13,101 nt of DNA from SVQP01 sp045652835. Its GTDB lineage: Bacteria; Bacillota; Clostridia; Oscillospirales; CAG-272. A program made the translations under genes and the position numbers. Below the pieces are notes generated by a model. That model was not told the origin of the DNA. It ran no database searches and saw only the letters and a list, made by a program, of their open reading frames with translations. Below are positions 1 through 5,599 of this stretch, piece after piece (the stretch's first letter is position 1; the number at the start of each line of letters is the position of its first letter). Location: the NCBI GenBank assembly GCA_045652835.1, contig JAZOLE010000161.1:1-13101 (forward strand). The letters run 5' to 3'.

Positions 1-444
1 CATACCTGCGCCGATAACGAGACCGCCCTCAGAGAATGCGGACTGGCTGCGACCGTAAACGATCTGCAAAAACAGCTCTCTCATAGCGGTGTTGATGGCG
101 TCGCAAACGAGGTCGGTGTTCAGTGCCTCCAGCAAAGTCTTGCCGGGCAGGATCTCTGCTGCCATAGCTGCGGAGTGGGTCATACCGGAGCAGCCGATGG
201 TCTCGACCAGTGCTTCCTCGATGATACCGTTCTTTACGTTCAGGGACAGCTTGCACGCGCCCTGCTGGGGTGCACACCAGCCCACACCGTGGGTGTATGC
301 GGAAATGTCAGTGATCTGCTTAGCCTGTACCCACTTGCCTTCTTCGGGAATGGGAGCAGGACCGTGATCAGGGCCCTTAGCGACTTTGCACATATGCTGA
401 ACCTCAAGGCTCATTGCATATTCGCAGGTGTTTTCAATGCTCAT
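1..444 (-). CDS. Fe-S cluster assembly scaffold protein, Clostridia type (3' end off the window)
   Basis: This open frame runs from an ATG at 442-444 to the left edge, giving 148 residues without a stop. I recognise it from memory as the protein annotated in Clostridia as an iron-sulfur cluster assembly scaffold protein, distantly NifU/IscU-like. It would hold nascent Fe-S clusters in the cytosol. Visible cysteines are C7, C19, C57 (GWCAP), C64 (GACK), C85 (IGCSG) and C114; C57, C64 and C85 are plausible cluster or metal ligands. An AAGGAG Shine-Dalgarno lies 10 nt before the ATG. The gene starts 26 bp after the stop of the SGNH hydrolase and probably belongs to the same transcript. In many Clostridia I recall it lying next to a gene named GGGtGRT protein, which could lie beyond the left edge. 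The family call is fairly sure; the exact biochemical role is inferred. Confidence 0.85.
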   Translation of the reverse strand, partial: MSIENTCEYAMSLEVQHMCKVAKGPDHGPAPIPEEGKWVQAKQITDISAYTHGVGWCAPQQGACKLSLNVKNGIIEEALVETIGCSGMTHSAAMAAEILPGKTLLEALNTDLVCDAINTAMRELFLQIVYGRSQSAFSEGGLVIGAGM

Positions 445-470
445 GATTGTTTATCTCCTTATCAAAATTT

Positions 471-1100
471 TTACAGGGTTTGTGCCAACTCCTCAATTAA
501 GGGAGTAATAGCTTCAAAATACTTTTGCGCGATCAGGCACGCGCCGTCCTCGTTGGGATGCACGCCATCGGGGGCATACACGGTCTTATCCTCTGCCTCG
601 TCTGCGGCAAAGATATCGTGCATGGGAAGATACGCATCCGCGTACTTATCGGCAAGGGCTTTGACGATTGCATGCTTTTCTGCAAGCTCCGCCTTGAGCA
701 CCTGCTTATCCGGTACGTCGATCAAAAACGGCTGAATGATCATGATCTTTGCAGCGGTCTTTTGCTTGATCTCCTCAAGCAGTGTGGTGTAATTTTGCTC
801 AAACGCCTCGTTGGAGGTGTAGATGCCTGAAAAAGCATAATGATGCCACACATCATTGATGCCAATCATAATAGAAACTATATCGGGTTGTATTTCAATG
901 AAATCACTTTGCATTCTTGCTACGAGGTCCTCGGTACGGTTACCGCTAATGCCTAAGTTGGTAAATGCAAAATCAATATCGGGAAACGCGTCCTCCACCA
1001 TAGCAGATGCATACTTGGGGTATCCAAAGCCCATGTCGGAGGACTGACTTCGGTCTCTGCCCGCGTCGGTTACGCTATCCCCTTGAAACAAAATCTTCAT
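471..1100 (-). CDS. SGNH/GDSL-family hydrolase (lipase/esterase-like)
   Basis: The 209-aa protein has all four SGNH blocks in order. Block I is GDSV with the likely nucleophile S9, block II is NLGISGN with G50 and N54, block III is GIND with N82, and block V is DGVHPN with D178 and H181. It is close to the family's usual single-domain size. There is no signal peptide or membrane segment, so it should be cytosolic. The family hydrolyses carboxyl or acetyl esters of lipids, sugars or thioesters; the substrate cannot be read from the sequence. The gene starts 19 bp after the pduL stop. Its close ribosome site (AAAGAGATT) is weak, so it may depend on coupling with pduL. A role in deacetylation near acyl-phosphate metabolism is speculation based on the neighbour. 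Confidence 0.9.
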   Translation of the reverse strand: MKILFQGDSVTDAGRDRSQSSDMGFGYPKYASAMVEDAFPDIDFAFTNLGISGNRTEDLVARMQSDFIEIQPDIVSIMIGINDVWHHYAFSGIYTSNEAFEQNYTTLLEEIKQKTAAKIMIIQPFLIDVPDKQVLKAELAEKHAIVKALADKYADAYLPMHDIFAADEAEDKTVYAPDGVHPNEDGACLIAQKYFEAITPLIEELAQTL

Positions 1101-1119
1101 AATCTCTTTTTTCGACCTC

Positions 1120-1695
1120 TTAGCCTACGATCTCGCCGTAGATTTCACCGAATGCGCAAGCAGCGTTGCACTCGTCGGTATCGATGTGCATAGCCAGCGC
1201 GAACTTGTCGCTTACGCGGCAAACCACGTCATCAAAAATCAAAGAACGAGCGGAGTTTACGCGTACCTTAACGATCTGACCGTTGGTAACGCCCAGAGCC
1301 TCTGCCTCTTCGGGACGCATGTGAATGTGTCTTTTTGCGATGATCACGCCGCTGGCGATGGTCAGCTCGGCGCAAGGACCAACCAGCTTATCGCCGGGGG
1401 TGTTTGCAACGTCGCCACTCTCACGTACGGGCACGCCGGCAAGACCGAGTGCGCGTGCGTCCGAGAAGGACAGCTCTACCTGGTTAGCAGGACGGGTGGG
1501 ACCCAGAACGCTGACTGCCAGAGAGCCCTTAGGACCTACAAGGGTGATCTTTTCGTTGCCGGTAGCGAACTGACCGGGCTGGCTGAGCATCTTCTTTACA
1601 GTCAGCTCTGCGCCTGCGCCGTACAGTACTTCAACGGCTTCCTTGGTCAAGTGGATGTGTCTGGCAGAGGTTTCAACCAGAATTTTGTTTTCCAT
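1120..1695 (-). CDS. pduL: Phosphate propanoyltransferase / phosphotransacetylase, PduL family
   Basis: The 191-aa product matches the PduL (PTAC) family, which exchanges phosphate and CoA on short acyl groups (acyl-CoA + Pi to acyl-phosphate + CoA). Two tandem half-motifs are clear: SARHIHL at residues 10-16 and KRHIHM at 121-126. Their paired histidines (H13/H15 and H123/H125), together with E110 and H170, are the expected dinuclear zinc ligands. A phosphate/CoA-site stretch GPTRPANQVE lies at 65-74. The protein begins only nine residues before the first motif. It therefore lacks the N-terminal encapsulation peptide of microcompartment versions, and no shell genes are nearby. A housekeeping Pta role, feeding an acetate or propionate kinase, is the likelier function. 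The Shine-Dalgarno AAGGAG sits 8 nt before the ATG and the promoter at 1766-1794 is strong. It is the first gene of a leftward run. Confidence 0.93.
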   Translation of the reverse strand: MENKILVETSARHIHLTKEAVEVLYGAGAELTVKKMLSQPGQFATGNEKITLVGPKGSLAVSVLGPTRPANQVELSFSDARALGLAGVPVRESGDVANTPGDKLVGPCAELTIASGVIIAKRHIHMRPEEAEALGVTNGQIVKVRVNSARSLIFDDVVCRVSDKFALAMHIDTDECNAACAFGEIYGEIVG

Positions 1696-1765
1696 AATGA
1701 CATCTCCTTAATATATGTATTTTTTATTTTTGCGTAAAAACCGGATTTCTCCATTATCATCCTAC

Positions 1766-1794
1766 ATTATAACACAATCCTACAAACTTGTAAA
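1766..1794 (-). promoter_or_regulatory. Sigma-A promoter of the pduL operon
   Basis: On the minus strand TTTACA (1789-1794) is followed by a 17-nt spacer and a perfect TATAAT (1766-1771). This gives a leader of roughly 60 nt before the pduL ATG. It is the only strong promoter found for the three leftward genes. Confidence 0.88.
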
Positions 1795-1802
1795 GAGATT
1801 TT

Positions 1803-1833
1803 TTGAATAATTGCGCGTGCATATCGTGATAAT
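1803..1833 (+). promoter_or_regulatory. Weak candidate promoter for the tepA-like gene
   Basis: TTGAAT (1803-1808) and GATAAT (1828-1833) are separated by 19 nt, which is longer than ideal. A 7-bp inverted repeat, TTGAATA (1803-1809) with TATTCAA (1852-1858), brackets the site and could bind a regulator or be chance. No better promoter was seen before the 1876 start. Confidence 0.35.
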
Positions 1834-1875
1834 TTTAGGGCATACTGTCAATATTCAAGCAAAAGGAGAGAAAAC

Positions 1876-2595
1876 ATGAAGCAAACGGACAAGCAAGACG
1901 AGCGGACAGAGGGGCTGGGCGAGCTGCTCGACAACATAAAAGAGAGTGGCGGCACTCTGACCAAGGGCGCTGCGCAAAGCATTCATTGCCTTTCGATCGT
2001 GGGGCAGATCGAGGGACACTATATTCTGCCGGACGGGCAGAAGTCCACCAAATACGAGCACCTCATTCCCCTTTTGGTGTCGATTGAGCAAGACCCCGAG
2101 ATTGACGGGCTTTTGATATTGCTTAACACCATGGGCGGTGACGTGGAGGCAGGCTTGGCGATTGCAGAGGTGATTGCATCCATGACAAAGCCGACCGCAT
2201 CGGTGGTATTGGGCGGCGGACATTCGATCGGTGTGCCGCTGGCTGTGGCGGCAAAGCGATCGTTTATCGTACCCAGCGCGACCATGACCATACACCCTGT
2301 ACGCATCAATGGACTTGTTGTGGGCGCACCGCAGACCTACACGTATTTTTCGCAGATGCAAAAGCGGATCATCAATTTCATCTGCAGCCATTCAAGGGCG
2401 CAGGAGGATGAGATCCACGCGCTGATGATGCGTCCCGACATGATCGCAACCGACGTGGGATCGGTGATTGAGGGGCAAGAGGCGGTGGAATACGGACTGA
2501 TTGACGCTGTGGGCGGCATTGATACCGCATTGGCGGACCTGCGAAAGCAGATCAAGGGCAAAAAGAAAAAGAAACCCCACACAGACACACACTAA
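1876..2595 (+). CDS. ClpP-fold serine protease of the TepA type
   Basis: The 239-aa protein follows the ClpP/crotonase fold of TepA (translocation-enhancing protein), a homologue known in Bacillus. The oxyanion region NTMGGDVEAG lies at residues 84-93, the likely nucleophile S117 is in GGGHSIG, and the likely catalytic H140 is in TIHPVR. The ClpP-like C-terminal helix region ends EAVEYGLID at 202-210. D193 is the best candidate third residue, though its spacing differs from ClpP. There is no signal peptide; a role in peptide or protein degradation near the membrane is inferred from the family. The start is supported by AAGGAG about 9 nt before the ATG. The last residues (a lysine run, then PHTDTH) are odd: that DNA is related to the linker of the 186-bp repeats that follow, so the native C-terminus may have been altered. 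Confidence 0.88.
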   Translation: MKQTDKQDERTEGLGELLDNIKESGGTLTKGAAQSIHCLSIVGQIEGHYILPDGQKSTKYEHLIPLLVSIEQDPEIDGLLILLNTMGGDVEAGLAIAEVIASMTKPTASVVLGGGHSIGVPLAVAAKRSFIVPSATMTIHPVRINGLVVGAPQTYTYFSQMQKRIINFICSHSRAQEDEIHALMMRPDMIATDVGSVIEGQEAVEYGLIDAVGGIDTALADLRKQIKGKKKKKPHTDTH

Positions 2596-3113
2596 CAGAT
2601 TGAAAGTTTTTGATCGACCTTTTTTCAAAAAGGTCGCAGGGTCTTGGGGCAGCGCCCCAAGTCGCGCCCGCAGGCGCGAAATAATCTCGGCGTTTCTTTT
2701 GGTACCTTTCTTTGCGCCAGCGGTGTCAAAGAAAAGTACGGAAACGGTTTGCTTACACCCCACCACACGGACACGCACTAACAGTATTGAAAGTTTTTGA
2801 TCGACCTTTTTTCAAAAAGGTCGCAAGGTCTTGGGGCAGCGCCCCAAGTCGCGCCCGCAGGCGCGAAATAATCTCGGCGTTTCTTTTGGTACTTTTCTTT
2901 GCGCCAGCGGTGTCAAAGAAAAGTACGGAAACGGTTTGCTTACACCCCACCACACGGACACGCACTAACAGATTGAAAGTTTTTGATCGACCTTTTTTCA
3001 AAAAGGTCGCAGGGTCTTGGGGCAGCGCCCCAAGTCGCGCCCGCAGGCGCGAAATAATCTCGGCGTTTCTTTTGGTTCTTTTCTTTGCGCCAGCGGTGTC
3101 AAAGAAAAGAACG
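2596..3113 (+). repeat. Tandem array: 186-bp four-hairpin unit, about 2.8 copies
   Basis: Three near-identical units start (at TTGAAAG) at 2600, 2787 and 2973, with periods of 187 and 186 bp. One extra T at 2785 explains the difference. Each unit has, in order, four hairpins, given here for unit 3. H1 (2988-3009) is a T-run/A-run stem. H2 (3016-3034) is CTTGGGGC/GCCCCAAG with a 3-nt loop. H3 (3035-3052) is TCGCGCC/GGCGCGA with a 4-nt loop. H4 (3075-3112) is a perfect 13-bp stem with a 12-nt loop; in unit 2 its outer CGTTTC and GAAACG (2878-2883, 2928-2933) also pair. A linker joins units 1-2 and 2-3, and its sequence can be read as the end of the tepA gene. The array begins directly at the tepA stop codon. 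The short open frames over it are translations of the repeat, not genes. Confidence 0.95.
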
Positions 3114-3139
3114 GAGAGAATTACCTCAATGTAAAAGAA

Positions 3140-3175
3140 AAGGAAGTTACAAACGCAAAGTAACTTCCTTTTTTG
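3140..3175. terminator. Bidirectional intrinsic terminator between convergent genes
   Basis: A perfect 11-bp stem (3140-3150 with 3160-3170) closes a 9-nt loop. It is followed by a T-run on the plus strand. On the other side it is preceded by an A-rich run (3132-3141), which gives a U-run to leftward transcripts. It sits between the tepA-side repeat array and the inverted element on the nuclease side. Confidence 0.9.
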
Positions 3176-3189
3176 TTTATGTGAGCAAA

Positions 3190-3330
3190 CTGTTTCCGTT
3201 CTTTTTGGCAAAATTGCCGCAAAAAGAACCAAAAACGGCGAAAAAAGTTTCGCCTCTGCGGAGGCGACGAGGGCTGCGCGCCCTCGACTGCGCCGCCTTT
3301 TGAAAAAGGCGGGCGAAAACTTTTCATGAG
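3190..3330 (-). repeat. Diverged, inverted copy of the four-hairpin element
   Basis: Read on the minus strand from the nuclease stop, this block has the same order of parts as the 186-bp unit. A GAAAAGTTTTC lead (3315-3325) comes first. H1 (3294-3311) has the same T-run/A-run style. H2 (3268-3286) is a G/C stem of 7 bp, and H3 (3251-3266) is CGCCTC/GAGGCG with a 4-nt loop. H4 (3198-3229) pairs GTTCTTTTTG with CAAAAAGAAC and has an inner GGCAA/TTGCC. Base identity to the tandem copies is low outside H1 and H4, but the layout matches part by part. A further GGCGCG/CGCGCC hairpin (3332-3347) touches the nuclease stop codon. Confidence 0.8.
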
Positions 3331-3349
3331 AGGCGCGCCTGCGCGCCGA

Positions 3350-4441
3350 TCAGTGGCACGTTCCGCAAAGCTTATATCCTTGCTTTAGCAAGGCATCCAG
3401 CTCCTCTTGTGTGCCTGCAAACTCCTTTTTGTTCTTGTCTGCCATTTGCTTGACGCCCGAGCAATCCGGCTTATGGACTCGCTTGGAGCTGGTGTTCAGG
3501 ATCAGATGCAACAGCCCGTCATCGGGATAAGTAGTCTCCTCACCGGGCGTGGTGGGACCGCCATCGGCCTCCAGATAGCTCTCGCCCGTCGCGTAATCAA
3601 TCACAATGCCCGGCTGCACGTTATATACAAATACACAGAAGCATACGCCGTCGCCCTCATCCTCCACAGACCAAGCCTCCATGATCGCACCGTCCGCAAG
3701 CAAATTATCGCCCGTGAATACAGGCGTGACGCGGTACATGACGTGATTGCCCGTTTCCTTGACGTAGTCGGCGATCATATTTTCAAACGGGATCATGTTC
3801 TCGTTGAAATATCTTGTGCCCGTCAGCAAATTGTTGGCATTGGCGTCCTCACCCGTGATCTGCCAGCCGATCAGGTGGCAGCGGTTATACAGGTTGCCGC
3901 CGTTGACAATGCTGTACTGCGCCTGCACCCAGCCTGTCGGCTTGATGCTGCTGATATTGCCTCTTTCCCCCGTGGGCATCAGATCCTTGCCGCAGCATGC
4001 CATTACCGTCGTGCATCTGCCCAAAGCGTCCAAAGCACCGTAGGTTTCATAGGACTCTGTAACCTTTTCCGCCCCTGTAAACCAAGGAGTATTATCATTG
4101 AGCGCAACGTATGCCTGCCCGTTGTACGCGGGAATGCTTGAAAGATCGAAATCGGGCGTCGGCTCCTCTGTCTCCGGCTCGGTCGGCACGTCGGTCTCTG
4201 CTTGCGTCGTATCCTGCGTCGTGCCCTCGGTGGTCTGCTCGGTTACTTTATCGGTCGGAGCGTCTGTACTATCAACTATTGTAGTCTGCTGTGTTGTGGG
4301 CGCGCTTGTGTCGGCTGCGGTGGTGTCAACACCCGTTCCCTGCCCGTCACATGCAGAAAGGCACAACAGCAACGCCAACAAGAGCGCCGCAAGGGCACGC
4401 GCCAGCATATGCTTACCAAACAGTTTTTTCAGGTTAAGCAT
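3350..4441 (-). CDS. Secreted lipoprotein DNA/RNA non-specific endonuclease (EndA/NUC type)
   Basis: The 363-aa protein starts with a signal peptide ending in a lipobox LSAC, so C31 should be lipidated and the enzyme anchored outside the membrane. A Thr/Glu/Asp-rich linker covers about 38-97. The nuclease core spans about 105-285. It has the His-containing motif NRCHLIG (H189, general base) and a downstream Asn-rich segment with N203, N204 and N213, of which one should bind the catalytic Mg ion. This matches the EndA-like branch of the beta-beta-alpha-metal nucleases. The last 55 residues form a separate module with HxxxC (H323, C327) and CxxC (C359, C362), probably a small metal-binding domain. 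The ATG overlaps the upstream gene by 8 nt and follows a GGAG site, so translation is probably coupled. It probably degrades extracellular DNA or RNA for nutrition. Confidence 0.88.
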   Translation of the reverse strand: MLNLKKLFGKHMLARALAALLLALLLCLSACDGQGTGVDTTAADTSAPTTQQTTIVDSTDAPTDKVTEQTTEGTTQDTTQAETDVPTEPETEEPTPDFDLSSIPAYNGQAYVALNDNTPWFTGAEKVTESYETYGALDALGRCTTVMACCGKDLMPTGERGNISSIKPTGWVQAQYSIVNGGNLYNRCHLIGWQITGEDANANNLLTGTRYFNENMIPFENMIADYVKETGNHVMYRVTPVFTGDNLLADGAIMEAWSVEDEGDGVCFCVFVYNVQPGIVIDYATGESYLEADGGPTTPGEETTYPDDGLLHLILNTSSKRVHKPDCSGVKQMADKNKKEFAGTQEELDALLKQGYKLCGTCH

Positions 4442-4856
4442 GGGCTTTCTCTCCTTTTCTTACGTAAATTTCCTCGGTAATCTGCTCATGTGAATACCCC
4501 GCAAAATCTTCCCTGCGCGCAAGCTCAAAGCCAAGCGAAGCAAGGTCTGCGGTAAAATGACGGTCACCCGGGTAAGCTCTGTTCCAGCGGTACAAATACA
4601 CCCGTTCCACGTTTTCCATGGGCATTTCGCCATCTTCGGCAAAGTAGTATTCCCCCTGTGCCGCGTCCAACCAAGGCGTTTCGCTGACACAAACGGGTGC
4701 ATCCTGCTCAAATTGCTTTTTGGTATACGGCGTGACCCACAACCGAGTACCTCGCGCGGCATCCGCCATGCGTGCGCGCAACACCCTGTCCTGACTTTGC
4801 CTGCGGCGATTGAACATCATGCCGCCCAAGTCATCTATGCAGACTATTAAGATCAT
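4434..4856 (-). CDS. Small conserved protein of unknown function, coupled to the nuclease
   Basis: This is a 140-aa soluble protein without signal peptide or membrane segment. I chose the ATG at 4854-4856 because AAAGGAGG lies 7 nt before it; the longer frame to 4919 runs through a repeat. Likely conserved patches are NRRRQSQDR (16-24), LYRWNRAYPGDRHF (88-101) and EDFAGYSHEQITEEIY (116-131). From memory, similar 140-aa proteins in Clostridia carry the database name ribonuclease Z. However, the sequence has no HxHxDH metallo-beta-lactamase motif and is far too short for RNase Z, so that name should not be used. It overlaps the downstream secreted nuclease gene by 8 nt. That invites the idea of a related nucleic-acid role, which is unproven. 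No function is assigned. Confidence 0.8.
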   Translation of the reverse strand: MILIVCIDDLGGMMFNRRRQSQDRVLRARMADAARGTRLWVTPYTKKQFEQDAPVCVSETPWLDAAQGEYYFAEDGEMPMENVERVYLYRWNRAYPGDRHFTADLASLGFELARREDFAGYSHEQITEEIYVRKGEKAHA

Positions 4857-4863
4857 GCGTGCA

Positions 4864-4871
4864 CCTCCTTT
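4864..4871 (-). promoter_or_regulatory. Ribosome binding site fixing the start at 4856
   Basis: AAAGGAGG on the minus strand lies 7 nt before the ATG at 4856. It rules out the upstream in-frame ATG at 4919, which has no comparable site. Confidence 0.85.
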
Positions 4872-4882
4872 ACGTTGCATGC

Positions 4883-4933
4883 CGTAGGGTCGATTCACGA
4901 ATCGACCGCGGACGTGCAATGCACGCCCCTACG
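4883..4933. repeat. CGTAGGGG-family palindromic repeat in the operon leader
   Basis: The outer ends CGTAGGG (4883-4889) and CCCTACG (4927-4933) are complementary. Inside lies a perfect 9-bp hairpin around an AC loop (4888-4907), GGTCGATTC with GAATCGACC, and a smaller CGTGCA/TGCACG palindrome. It lies in the predicted 5' leader of the leftward nuclease operon, between the promoter at 4948-4976 and the ribosome site at 4864-4871. Its core is shared with the repeat at 7509-7533. Confidence 0.85.
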
Positions 4934-4947
4934 TTGATTCCACCACC

Positions 4948-4976
4948 ATTTTACCACAAAACCCGCTGCCGCACAA
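4948..4976 (-). promoter_or_regulatory. Extended -10 promoter candidate for the nuclease operon
   Basis: On the minus strand TTGTGC (4971-4976), a 17-nt spacer and TAAAAT (4948-4953) are present, with TG at the extended -10 position. The -35 match is only partial. Confidence 0.6.
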
Positions 4977-4994
4977 GACCCGCACCAAAAATTC

Positions 4995-5023
4995 TTGCCT
5001 TTTGTGCGCGCGCGTGGTATAAT
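4995..5023 (+). promoter_or_regulatory. Extended -10 promoter of the MazG-like gene
   Basis: TTGCCT (4995-5000) is followed by a 17-nt spacer and a perfect TATAAT (5018-5023), with TGG directly before it forming an extended -10. The leader to the ATG at 5050 is about 20 nt. It is divergent from the promoter at 4948-4976, with the two -35 boxes about 18 bp apart. Confidence 0.87.
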
Positions 5024-5049
5024 AAAAGAAAAAACCACGGAGGTCTTCC

Positions 5050-5358
5050 ATGATTTACAATAAACTCGTGCGCGACCGCATCCCCGAGATCATCAAATCC
5101 AAGGGCGGCACGTGCAAAACGCGCATTCTCTCAGACGAGGAATACGCGCAAAAATTAGACCAAAAGCTTGGCGAGGAGCTTGCCGAATACCTTGAATCGC
5201 ACAGCCCCGAGGAGCTTGCAGACCTCTTGGAGGTCATTTACGCCTGCGCCGCTACGCAAAACCTCTCCCCTTCCGATCTTGAACGCTTGCGCGCCGAAAA
5301 AGCCGATAAGCGCGGCGGTTTCGGGGATAAGATATTGCTGATTGAGAGCGAGGATTGA
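5050..5358 (+). CDS. MazG-like / COG4997-type nucleotide pyrophosphohydrolase
   Basis: The 102-aa cytosolic protein opens with YNKLVRDRIPEII and ends with an EKADKRGGF segment, as in the small all-alpha NTP pyrophosphohydrolases of the COG4997 group. The metal-binding pattern is present: E43xxE46 in EELAEY, then E55xxD58 in EELADLLEVI. Such enzymes hydrolyse an NTP to NMP and pyrophosphate, and are thought to clear non-canonical nucleotides. The substrate is not known here. Its length is normal for the group. GGAGG lies 6 nt before the ATG and the gene has its own promoter. It appears monocistronic: a large palindrome follows 32 bp after the stop and may end transcription. Confidence 0.9.
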   Translation: MIYNKLVRDRIPEIIKSKGGTCKTRILSDEEYAQKLDQKLGEELAEYLESHSPEELADLLEVIYACAATQNLSPSDLERLRAEKADKRGGFGDKILLIESED

Positions 5359-5390
5359 CACACATATAAGACGTGAAAGAGCGTCCGTAT

Positions 5391-5599
5391 GGTGACCCCT
5401 TCCCCCGCGAGCACTTCGCGCCGCTGCGCTTTGCTACGTTGCGGGCCCCCTTCCCCGTAGGGGACGGCTTTTACAAGTTTCCCGTAATGGATAATCGTAC
5501 AAGACGGATGGGCGCAACAAAGCCGTCCCCTACGGGGAAGGGGGACCGCAGCGGAACGGAACGCAGTGGAGTGCAGCGATTGCGGGGGAAGGGGCTACG
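5391..5599. repeat. Large interrupted palindrome with perfect 26-bp inner arms
   Basis: The inner arms 5446-5471 and 5519-5544 are perfect 26-bp reverse complements around a 47-nt loop, and each contains CCCCGTAGGGG or its complement. The outer arms 5396-5408 and 5582-5594 are perfect 13-bp reverse complements. The sequence between inner and outer arms pairs imperfectly, so the whole of about 200 bp could form one long hairpin. It shares the CGTAGGGG core with the repeats at 4883-4933 and 7440-7533. It has no credible coding content; a 79-aa frame across it reads through both arms. It may be a miniature mobile element or a terminator-like structure. Confidence 0.9.

Noticed and set aside
1120..1695. 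Bacterial microcompartment locus suggested by pduL
   Set aside because: No shell protein or signature enzyme gene lies in the window, and the encapsulation peptide is missing.
2600..3113. CRISPR-like array
   Set aside because: The repeats are 186 bp with no unique spacers, and no cas genes are near. It is a tandem duplication.
2501..3327. Open frames of 68-159 aa on both strands across the repeat block, with FKK.....GSAP-type peptides
   Set aside because: They repeat with the 186-bp period, cross the hairpins and have no ribosome sites. They are translations of the repeat and should not be annotated as genes.
3407..4141. 244-aa plus-strand open frame opposite the nuclease
   Set aside because: It is antisense to the recognised nuclease domain, without ribosome site or family features.
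4434..4856. Ribonuclease Z annotation for the 140-aa protein
   Set aside because: No HxHxDH motif, less than half the size of RNase Z, and no beta-lactamase fold features visible.
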